From the NCBI RefSeq assembly GCF_026914265.1, contig NC_069122.1, positions 34,275,473-34,339,472 of the forward strand: a stretch of 64,000 nt of DNA, read 5' to 3'. How positions within the stretch are numbered: the stretch's first letter is position 1; each line of letters starts with the position of its first letter. Positions 11,101-20,300 of this stretch are shown piece after piece. The notes beneath the pieces are model-generated. The model worked only from the letters and a program-made list of their open reading frames with translations. It was not told where the DNA came from and searched no databases. Position numbers and translations under genes: made by a program. This stretch comes from Mya arenaria (taxonomy: Eukaryota; Mollusca; Bivalvia; Myida; Myidae).

Positions 11101-13818
11101 TTTAAACCTTAAACAGGAAAAAAATCTGGCTTTACACAACGATATGTCTATTATAAGTGTCTGCAAATGAACTTAGCATTCCAAGGTTTTGAAGCATTAA
11201 ATGATGTTTGTTTTAACTCGCACCATCCACAAAGCGAATTCTGGCAACGTCACACATTAAAGAAACCGCCTGTTATGCACCAATTAATTGTACCCCCCCC
11301 CCCCAGGTCCGGGGAATAGCAGGGACTTTGACTTTCGGTCCAGTCAACCCCGGCTAAAATTCCTGCCCTGCGGGAACGAGCACCCCAGGGACCCTAGGTA
11401 AGGCTTATTACCCGCTATATTTAAAGCGAAAACCACCATATTCACCCGGCACTGCGGGGCCACCTGAAAGGTAAAAACACGGACCATTTTTTTCCGGCTA
11501 TCCACGGTATACCCTCGGACCTTGGGGAGGGGGCGTGGTTACAATTGACTGGTGCATTACAAACAGCGATGAGTAGGCGTATATGGTGACGTATCATGTG
11601 GAACTAACTACCGAAAACTAACAACGTCTGAATTCATGAACATCTCTTGTGGCGTTCCTCAAGGAAGCATACTTGGACCGTTGCTGTTTTTATGCTATGT
11701 CAATGATATGAGTATAAGCATAAGTGAAAAATGTATATTAATATTATATGCAGATGATAGTGCTATCCTTTTCTCACACAAAGATCCGTCTGTTATTAGT
11801 AATGTACTCGGCAAGGAACTTGAAAACTGAAGTAAGTGGTTAGTTGACAACAAACTGTCTTTGCATCTTGGAAAAACAGAATGTCTAAATATTTGGGTCT
11901 AAAAGAAAACTAACAAAAGTTGATAGCTTTAATGTAAACTGCAATGGCCATTTCATAAAACAATCTGTTAAATATCTTGGAAATATACTGGACAATGATC
12001 TCAGTGCTGCATCTATTGATAACAATATTGTCAGTAAAGTTAATTCTAGGCTAAAAAATTTATATAGACAAAATCGTTTTTTAGATATGAATCTAAGAAG
12101 ATTGTTATGTAACTCCTTAATACAATGTCATTTTGACTATGCATCGACATCTTGGTACAGTGGTATATCTAAACAATTCAAGAACAGATTACAGGTCACT
12201 CGGAACAAAGTTGTCAGATTTATTTATGGCTATGATTGTAGAACTTCCCTGAAAGCCTCGGCTTTCAGTGATATTGGATGGCTTAATATAGAAAATATGA
12301 TAAAGCAACTACGACTAAACCATGTACATAAAATCTTTAATAGCAAATGCCCATCATACTTACATGAACATTTTACTTTAGTCTCATCCACACATTCTTA
12401 CAACATTAGACATAGTGCTGGAAATTTTAAAGTGCCATAGGCTGACAGTTTTATATTAAATACTTTCTTTTATCAAGCAATCCAGGACTGGAACAGTCTT
12501 CCAATAAAGTTAAAAGAATTGAAAAATAAGAATACTTTTAAAAAAGAAGTGAAATCACATCTCATTGTTGGTATGAAATGTGCAGAAATGGAAGAGTTCC
12601 TATTTTATTAACTGTTATTTATTTAATCTTGCATATCAGTCCAAAGATTTTTGTCATATTATGCTAAAGTGTCATATGGTTTTAACAGTCGGTTGCATTA
12701 AAACTGTAAAAGTTCGATATCAAACATTTAATCATTCTTTAACTGGTCAAGAGTACATGCATGTTATTTTTGTATAAGTAACCCTAATTTAAACAGCTTA
12801 CAACTGAGATCTTGGCAAATAATTATATTTGTCATAAGGACCCCATTGGAAATAAATTGAATAACTTTAATGGGTTATCCTGTGTTATATATTTGTCACA
12901 TTGAATTAAATCTTTGTGAACGCACGTATGTATCCAAAGCATTCTAATGATGTTGTGCTTTAGTATAGATATCATCACTAATACTTTGTTAAGCAGTCTG
13001 TGTTATAACTTTATGAGATATTTGGTTTGTTACTATGACATATATATGCACGAATAAATCTATCTATCTATCTATCTGTCTATCTACCGAAGCGGCGGTC
13101 TCATATCAGCTCAATGTATCCATACTTGGATAACGCTTGCAAGAACGGTTTCAATGGCAGACTCACTGTTCAAAGCCGCCATAGAGGCAGTACAAATTGA
13201 CCGCCAAAGGCATTGCGATCGTACTTTAATTCGCTGCTTGGCGACCAGTTTTCACTCAGTTTATTTGACAACAGTAGTAAACTATTGATTCAGTTTTAAA
13301 ATTGAATCAATTTCTAAATATATGGTACAATTTTAAGTAAAAACAAATAAAAGTTGGAAGCAGAATTCCAGTGTCAAAACGTAAACAATTTTGAGTTTGA
13401 GTTCCAAAACAAGCGAAATAACAATCGGAATAATATCGGCTATTATCCAATTGCCGTGCTTGCCGGAGATAGCCGAGTAGCTGCGATTGGTGAAATGAGG
13501 ATTTTTTTTCTTGAAATCTGCTTCACAAGTTCGTCCCCTGTTTTGGGACCTTTCTATGCATGTATAAACATACCACATAATCAACTGTTCCGTACATAGA
13601 TATAACGTCATTTAAGACAAGTAAAAAATAAAGAAAAAATAGCTTTACCTTGGTGTATTATCTGTATTTCCAAGACTGGTTAAATCCACGACCGTTCCAT
13701 CTTCAAATTTACACGAACATTGATCTACAGTGTCACAACGTTTAGTCTGACAAGAAACACGGTTTGTCAGAAGAAGAAAAACAAAAATTGCCAGAATTAT
13801 CCACCTTAAACCTTTCAT
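5186..13818 (-). CDS. MRH-domain type I membrane protein (CD-MPR/Atg27-like)
   Basis: Seven exons read on the minus strand: 13649-13818, 11020-11107, 9046-9176, 7750-7834, 6981-7105, 6497-6623, 5186-5251. Every junction is GT-AG, the phases agree throughout, and the product is 263 residues. Residues 1-23 form a signal peptide that ends VSC. Residues 24-180 are a lumenal domain rich in cysteine (CDTVDQCSC, YNPC, KSCSAAATC, LKCD, SVCACPDGC) that reads like the mannose-6-phosphate receptor homology fold. A Gly-rich linker leads to one membrane helix (about 191-216). The cytosolic tail has KFVKKKEGAEVIPNLTFW, close to the tail of the cation-dependent mannose-6-phosphate receptor and its invertebrate relatives, and it ends in YDSI, a YXX-hydrophobic sorting motif. 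Yeast Atg27 ends in a comparable signal. The role inferred is cargo sorting between Golgi, endosomes and lysosomes. I cannot say that it binds mannose-6-phosphate, because the binding residues are not clearly recognisable. Introns carry MITEs and, in intron 1, an antisense LINE. No frame break was seen. Confidence 0.9.
6180..6465 (+). repeat. Two tRNA-like half copies (SINE remnant?)
   Basis: Two similar stretches, 6201-6238 and 6404-6458, share GATTGAACACTCG-like and TGTCAGCGG words followed by a B-box-like GGTTCGAGTC or GGTTCAAGAC. They lie in the MRH gene intron next to exon 6. No full cloverleaf can be drawn, so these look like remnants of a tRNA-derived SINE. Confidence 0.35.
8120..9035 (-). 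repeat. Dispersed repeat (TCACGTGACCTG family)
   Basis: Non-coding, in the MRH gene intron between exons 3 and 4. Words such as CACGTGACCTGTTGACATGA, GACAGTACAGTTTTG and AAGCGCTTATTAAAATGTG recur, in the opposite sense, at 26700-27125 and 19325-19600. The left and right halves of this block resemble each other, so two copies may be nested or tandem. Its ends are not well defined. Confidence 0.6.
9431..9801 (-). mobile_element. TTAA-type MITE, family 1, copy 2
   Basis: Reverse-oriented copy of the element at 4401-4767. It begins TAGAGTGACGCTCTTATTC and ends GGAGTAAGAGTGCATCTTTA, and the outer TTAA has decayed. It lies in intron 2 of the MRH gene. Confidence 0.8.
9901..10267 (+). mobile_element. 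TTAA-ended MITE, family 1, copy 3
   Basis: Forward copy beginning TTAAATATACACTCTTACTC and ending AATAAGAGTGTCACTTTAA. It is only 100 bases from copy 2, in the opposite orientation and in the same intron. Confidence 0.8.
11276..11556. mobile_element. GC-rich MITE, family 2, copy 1
   Basis: A 281-bp element with inverted ends (TGCACCAATTAATTGTA at the left, ACAATTGACTGGTGCA at the right) and a GC-rich core with C- and G-runs and CCAGGTCCGGGG. It stands out from the AT-rich surroundings. Relatives are at 15056-15245 and 19045-19309. It lies in intron 1 of the MRH gene beside the LINE fragment. Confidence 0.8.
11575..13086 (+). mobile_element. 5'-truncated LINE (CR1/Jockey-like reverse transcriptase)
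   Basis: Antisense to the MRH gene in its first intron. Reverse transcriptase motifs are clear: SCGVPQGSILGPLLFL, then LYADDSAILF (the YADD catalytic box), then the thumb and C-terminal part (KYLGN, CHFDYASTSWY, RHSAGNFKVP, DWNSLP). There is no endonuclease part, so the copy is 5'-truncated. The frame is broken by at least one shift after the YADD box and by a stop at 12438-12440. The 3' end is GACATATATATGCACGAATAAAT followed by a TCTA microsatellite at about 13060-13086, a typical LINE tail. The same tail sequence occurs at about 44388-44440. Confidence 0.88.
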
Positions 13819-14586
13819 GTTGCTTTCTATTAGGTTTTAACGTTGGCGATCTTATACCATCGCTTAAACGTGAATAAAACCAAATTAGTTACACAGTTTC
13901 TTTAACAATGTACAAATTCATGTGACAAATGTTAGTATCATACTACCCACCCCTATCAGTTTAATCAAAACTTTGATTTCACCCATGTTGATAACAGTAA
14001 TGAAATTGTTATCGAGCGGAATATAGTTTAGGAACATATTTAGGATAATGCTGTGTTCGTGCACTACAGCAATTGAGACTGTTACGTTCTTTCTTTAAAT
14101 GTGTCTGCACACTATACCAAGTTGCGTATCGAAAATACGAAATACTAATCCGGCGTATTTTCGCTTTGCCACTTGGCGCTTTTTCGCCCCGATGGCAGAA
14201 ATCAGGCACCATAGCAAACCTGAAACGAAAGCGGTCGGACGACACCAATCGAATCTCGCTTGTTTATCGAAGGGGGTTGGGTGGGGATGGTTAGTGGCCT
14301 GCAGAGTTCAGTTGGTCACGTCTAATTTGTAATTGATGTCAATTTTTACCGAAAGAGGACAATGAATTTGATCAACTCAACTACGCTTGTACATAGCTCT
14401 GCATAATGTTATAAAACCGCATGATTATGTACATTTTAAAGTCACCTATATATAATTTAGGGTGTTTTTTTTATTTAGAACGAAAATAAAAAAAAACATT
14501 AAATTCACAGCTATCGCTAACAAGCAGTACGACAGAATAATTAGACGGTATTGACGGTTTTTCTCGGTATCAGGGGCCTTAAACAC
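13819..14586. other. 5' flank of the MRH gene
   Basis: Holds the presumed promoter and 5' UTR of the MRH gene on the minus strand. I see no clear TATA or initiator element. Small open frames at 14009-14332 lie in three overlapping frames and show no domain. Confidence 0.4.
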
Positions 14587-14980
14587 TTTAAGTGACACTC
14601 AAAATGAATACAAAAACATATACATGTACATAGATAACAAATATAAATTTTAAGTGATAAAACTTTAACTACATTCTAAGTAACGCATTTATGAAAATTA
14701 TTAATTCATGTACTGATATCATGTACTGGTATTATAACCGTGTAATTAATAGCTGAAAACCAAAACTATTAAATGATTGATAAATGCTAAAAGATTTACC
14801 GTGATCTATTATCGTCCCATAAGGTAGAAATACCGTGTTTTCTGCACATTACTTTCAAATTAAACTAGGAATCCTTCATAAGAACCATTGTTTTCTACAT
14901 TTATTCATCCTTTTTGGTATATTTAAACAAATGTATTAATTTTAGTCAATCGTATTTGGCAGTAATAGTGCATTTTTAAA
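14587..14980 (-). mobile_element. TTAA-type MITE, family 1, copy 4
   Basis: Reverse-oriented copy beginning TTTAAGTGACACTC and ending AGTAATAGTGCATTTTTAAA. The inner sequence (TAGAAATACCGTGTTTTCTG, CATTTATTCATCCTTTTTGG) matches copies 1 to 3. Confidence 0.8.
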
Positions 14981-15055
14981 TTTCAATGATTAATATTGAA
15001 TAATATCAACAAATTAAAATTTCATTCATTTCTACATCGATAAGTTTCAAAATAA

Positions 15056-15245
15056 TGCACCAGTCAATTTTTACCACGTCCACCCCCCCCCCCACCCCCC
15101 AGGTCCGGGGGTATACCAGGGATTGCCGGGGAAATGGGCCGTGTTTTTTACATTCCAGGTGGCCCCGCAGTGCCGGGTGAATGCGGTGGTTTTGTCTTTG
15201 CGCCAAGTACAGCGGGGAATGGCGTGGTTTCAATTGACTGGTGCA
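15056..15245. mobile_element. GC-rich MITE, family 2, copy 2
   Basis: A 190-bp shortened member with ends TGCACCAGTCAATTTTTACC and TTTCAATTGACTGGTGCA and the core CCAGGTCCGGGGGTATACC. It is not coding. Confidence 0.8.
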
Positions 15246-15264
15246 TAACATTTGACAAACCCAT

Positions 15265-15509
15265 TTAAGGCTGCACTTTCACAGATTGACATTACTGACA
15301 ATTTAAACAACAATGTCTCCGAGTCAGCTTATTTTGGCTATGCCTTCAATTCAGTCATGTAAGCAATCAAACATCATTTTTCGAACGTAAATATGTATAC
15401 GATCTGATCTTGAATCAACAGTCTTATATCACTGATTCACACACCTTTACGCAAAAAGGCTTATTCTAAGACAAAAAATAGATGTCAATCTCTGAGAGTG
15501 CAGCTTTAA
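15265..15509. mobile_element. TTAA-ended MITE, family 3
   Basis: A 245-bp element whose inverted ends match over about 29 bases: TTAAGGCTGCACTTTCACAG at the left, and TTAAAGCTGCACTCTCAGAG as the reverse complement of the right, both continuing ATTGACAT. A further left end of the same family (TTAAAGCTGCACTCTCACAG) starts at 16046. Confidence 0.85.
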
Positions 15510-16045
15510 CAGAAAGCATTTCCCTAATATATTAAAATATTTTTTCTAAGCAAATCAAGGTGTAAGGCGAAAAAAAATTGTTTGTTTCCACTAGCCCGAT
15601 CGATCCTATTTATTCACCCGACTCTACGCCTTTTTGTCGTTGTGTGTGGATCTTCATTCATTTGGTATTTTCTTTAAAAAAGTGGGCAATTATTTAAGTG
15701 AACATGTTAAATTTTTACCATTTCATAATGAAATTTCTCTACAAAAGTAATGATATCCAGATATAGGTCGGTTTGGTACACAATCCCTCGGTCCCAAAAA
15801 GGGAAAAAAGAAGTATTGCCTATATTTTTTGAAGATGTGTAAACATAGAAAATGGTTTGGCCTAATTTAAACAAATTCTTTCGCCAGAGTTATGGGACTT
15901 CATATGCATGTGCATTCGTTATTGAGTCAGTGTCAAGGTAAAATATGTTTGTCAACAACGCCGACGACGGGACCAATGTTAATTGATAATGTTTCTAGTA
16001 ATTTTAATTGAAATGGATATTTATGATCCGTGACACACCGAGTTA
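15510..16045. other. Spacer, no gene recognised
   Basis: AT-rich spacer between the two family-3 ends. Only short open frames were seen. Confidence 0.5.
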
Positions 16046-16680
16046 TTAAAGCTGCACTCTCACAGATATACCGTTTTTACAACTGTTTTTATTTTTGTCT
16101 TGAAAAGAGCATTTTTTTTATAAGAAACTAAACTCTCAATCAAAATTTGGTAAAAGACCGAAGGCGGAGCTCCGTAAGCTGCATAGACTGCTCTATGTTT
16201 CATTTAAAATGGTAAAAAATGAAAAGTTATCATTGTTTTAAGTGATAAATTACGTCATAAATGCTAGTCGGAAGGCAACATTATGAAGACTTTAAACAAA
16301 GATAACTTTCCTATTTCTTCACCATTTTAGATGAAACATAGCGCAGTCTACGCCTATTTCGGAGCCCCAGCTTCGGTCTTTTACCAGAGTTTGATTGAGA
16401 GTTTAGTTTCTTAAAACACTTCGACAAACCTTTTCACAAGACGGCCGTCTGACGGAGCACTGTCAAAACATTATTTTGGAAACAGGTTTGTCCAAGTGTT
16501 TGATGAAACTAACCACCTTATCAAACTCCGGTAATAAAACGAAGGCGTGGCTTTTTAAGCGGCTTAGACTGTCCCTTGTTTCATTTGAATTGGTGTAGTA
16601 AAAGGAATGTTATCTTTGATTTACGTCTTTATTAAAAGCAAAGTGTTGCCTTCTGATGTAGCATATATGACTAAATTTAT
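16046..16680. mobile_element. Composite inverted-repeat element
   Basis: Starts with a family-3 end (16046-16068). It contains a hairpin whose arms at about 16122-16225 and 16302-16412 are inverted copies of each other (AAGAAACTAAACTCTCAATC on the left, its reverse complement on the right, with a GACCGAAG motif in both). A third, diverged arm-like stretch follows at about 16490-16640 (CAAACTCCGGTAATAAAACG, GTTTCATTTGAATTGGTGTA). It is not coding. Confidence 0.65.
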
Positions 16681-17093
16681 CACGTGGTATACACACACTG
16701 ATAGCGGAGGTTGCAAAAAACACACTGGCCGAAATTTTACACATATAAAGACTTTCAAGATCTAAATGGTTTTAAATCATTTGTGGACAGTTTAAAGTTT
16801 TAAAATGGATTTCTCCGCCGCGTGATACTTCCTTTTCTGTAAGACAATGTACTTCCGAGCGAGAAAAGAATAACCAGATATATTTACTATTTCTTTTTTT
16901 TACCTTAAGAAATGTTAAACAAAATTACTATAAACATAATTATTAAAATATAATTGTTTTTTATGTGTGTGTTAACACGAATCACAGCAATGCTTGTAAA
17001 GAGCGTCCAAATGATATTGATCGACATCACAGACGCTTCATTCTAGTCGTCCGCACTTATGTCCGTACTAGCTCACGTATGACGTCATCAGGT

Positions 17094-17217
17094 TCAATAG
17101 TGGCGGTTGTTGTTGGCCGGTTGTTCGAAGTACATAAAGTCCTGTTATATAAAAAAATGTTTAATGAAAGTGCTTGGTTATGGCGAGTTGGGGTTGTTTT
17201 GGCGAGAGGGACAGGTT

Positions 17218-17255
<38 letters not shown>

Positions 17256-17311
17256 TAGATGGAGAGAGATGGAGAGAGTGAGAGAGAGAGAGAGAGAGAG
17301 ATGGAGAGAGC

Positions 17312-17369
<58 letters not shown>

Positions 17370-20300
17370 ATATATATATAGTCATAAACTCGTAATAAAA
17401 TGTGTGCATATTAAGTTTTATGATATATACTACTGGATCTTTTTATACTAAGTACAAAAATATTCATAATTTCTGACACAATAGGTTTACAAGAACATTT
17501 AAGTGTTTTGAGTGTTTTTCAAAAAACTGATTCTCATTTCAGCATCTATTTCAGAAGAAGTACACCATGTATTATTTTGAGGGACTCGAATCTTACTTTT
17601 AACTTGATCCGAAGAGAAACAACATCTCACTTTTAAAATATTTTTTTTATATTTCTAGATATCAGTCTTAGTGGCTGAGTGGCTACGCTATCGGTTTTTC
17701 TTAGAATACCAGGGGTCGTATTCATAAAGAATCTTAAAGGGGCTGTCTCACGTATGATTAATTAGCAAAAAAAAACATTGTCGAAAACTGACATAAACTT
17801 GTCATCGATGTGTACAATGCATTGAAACTTACTAACTGAAGTACCACATAGTTAACAATTTATTTAAGTTTAGCAGTTATTTCGTATTTTACAATTAAAA
17901 AAGATTACTGAGTATGTCTACCAGGTAGAATTCATTCCTTATGCGTGATTGGCTAGTCGGTGTTATCACGTGATATTACCGAGGTAGGTGTATAGCTTAA
18001 TTATGTCACCCGATTAGTATAAGCCTTTGTAGCTCAGTGAGTAAGACGCCGGACTTCAATTTGGCGACGCGGGTTCGAACCCGGTCTCCGACACAATTTT
18101 TTTTTACATTTTGGTACTTTTTTTACAATTACGATATCAAAGCGATTCTATTAGATAATTGTCCTGAGATTCGTTACAGAAAAAAACTTTTTTTTGGTGC
18201 CAATCTGTGACACAGTCCCTTTAAGTCATTTCTTAACCTAAGTCAATTTCTTAAAATGTTCATTGTCAAATTAAGAGATGGATAAGTGCTGTTAACAATT
18301 AAGTATGTTTTTTTCAGTAATGTCAATGAAAATGATGTCTTTTGGAAATTCTATAAAAAAAATATTTCATATGACTGAAGAGAGATACTAAAATTAGGAA
18401 AGTGACTTAAGTAAGGAAATGACTTAATAAGTTTGATGAATACCGTCCCAGAAGTTCTTTTTTTAAGCTTTGATTTTACTTACAATGAGGAAACATGTTC
18501 CAAGCATCGTCGCCTTCATCTTGACGTCAAGATCCATGGGAACTAAAACATATATTCAAATATTTTTGTAATTCAGATTCATGCAACCGGAACGCAAAGT
18601 ATACAACCCAAACATGTATTATACAGGTCTATATAAAAGTCATACTAAGTCATCTGGCCCCAATTTCTCGAACTTCTGAAGTCCCTTAAAACAGGATTAA
18701 GCTAATATCAATATTTTTGTTGTTCTATAAATTGTGTTTTATTTACTTCTTCAAGAACTTTTAGAAACTATGGAGGAATAATCTGTATGATTATCCAAAT
18801 AAACCATTTTTCATTTATCAAAACCCATTTTAAGTATGTATTTTGGCTAATTGAAATATGCGACTTAAGCCTGTAAAGCTTAAGAAGTTTCGAGAAATTG
18901 ATCGAACGTTTGTAAAATCTACCATGATGAAAAAAACTTCATGATTTTGTCAAAATAAAATATCATTGACTAAAAGCAAACTGAAGAAAAGCAACAATAG
19001 GCTGTCTAAACAATTTTAATGACGGAATTCTTCCCAGATCATTATGCACCAGTCAATTGTAACCACGGCCCCCGACCCCCAGGTCCGGGGGTATACCGGG
19101 ATAGCCGGGGAATTGGGCAGTGTTTTTACCTTCAAGGTGGCCTCGCAGTGCCATGTGAATGCGGTGGTTTTGGGGTGCAGGGGCATTTGGCGGTGATTTT
19201 ACCAGCGGTTCGTCCCCGCAGGGCGGGTATTTATCCGGGCTTGGCTGGACCGAAAGTCAAAGTCCCCGCTTTTCCCCGGTATTGGTCTTGGTTACAATTT
19301 ACTGGTTCAGTATTATATAAATCACATGGCTCCCAGTGTGACATTACATATTGACAACATGAGGGAAATACTGTTATACGAGGCGAGGATGAGCATATAT
19401 GTAAGTTACAGATTTACAACGCTTTACAACTCAAAACTTGGGAAACCGAAATTGTCTATTTTTAGACACACGTGCTATGCGACGGTATCATGTCAACTGG
19501 TCAAAACCGTACTGGCAGTGTGTGTTGTGGCAGTAGGAAATTGCCCATGATGGGTTAATGAGAATTCAACATGGGAAGTTCACGCGAGGTATAAAAATAT
19601 TAAATATCACGCCTCCATCATGAATGACGCAACCCCATTGGTCCAGGACTTGTCACGCGGTGACCCCAATTTTTTCCGTATTGGGTCACCAATTATATCG
19701 TACAAAATGGCGTCTATTTTCCGATTCCGATGAATATTCCGATGAATAACGCACCAGTTAAACATTTGAACAGGCTTCGCTCTCATCCGATATGATTTGC
19801 TTTGCCCCATATATCCCATATCGGGTCACCTTCTAAGATTGTATACAAGATCGCTACGAAAGAAACGGTAACGCTTGTGTTTTATTGTTTCAGTCAGTGC
19901 ATAATACAATATAATTCAATATACAATATGTATTACAATCTGATATATGGGAATTGCTAAACATGTGTGCATTTCCTTCAGCTTTAAAGAAATATTTGGC
20001 AAATACCTCTACTTTTCAAATTGTAAAGCCCCAGATTAGCTAATAAATGACAAAAAATGAGAAAATGGAGATTATCAAAACATACATGAGATGCCAAAGT
20101 TATCCGCCTGCGTGAACATTTCCTTCATCATTCCGGCCCACTGCTTGGTGACCTTTCCCACCTCCGACCCGTCTTTGGCGGAGATCACCTGCAAAATGGG
20201 AGACAATTCGATAAAGGGAAGTAACTCAGACACGTCTCTGGTCGAGGAGAGATGGTTTCAATACCATTTATGCAATGTCAAGGTCAGCAACTCCACTCAT

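Larger units (their letters stand above)
17709..18451. mobile_element. Outer inverted-repeat element carrying a nested insertion
   Basis: The left end CCAGGGGTCGTATTCATAAA and the right end (reverse complement CTGGGACGGTATTCATCAAA) form terminal inverted repeats, followed inward by TTAAGTCATTTC-type sequence on both sides. Its left arm is split at TTAA by the element at 17734-18224. It lies in scramblase intron 8. Confidence 0.7.

Noticed and set aside
17161-17451. Arg-Glu and Ser-Leu repeat open frames
   Set aside because: Products of the (GA)n microsatellite.
18024-18094. Functional tRNA gene
   Set aside because: The acceptor strands do not pair and the anticodon loop is abnormal; it lies inside an inverted-repeat element.
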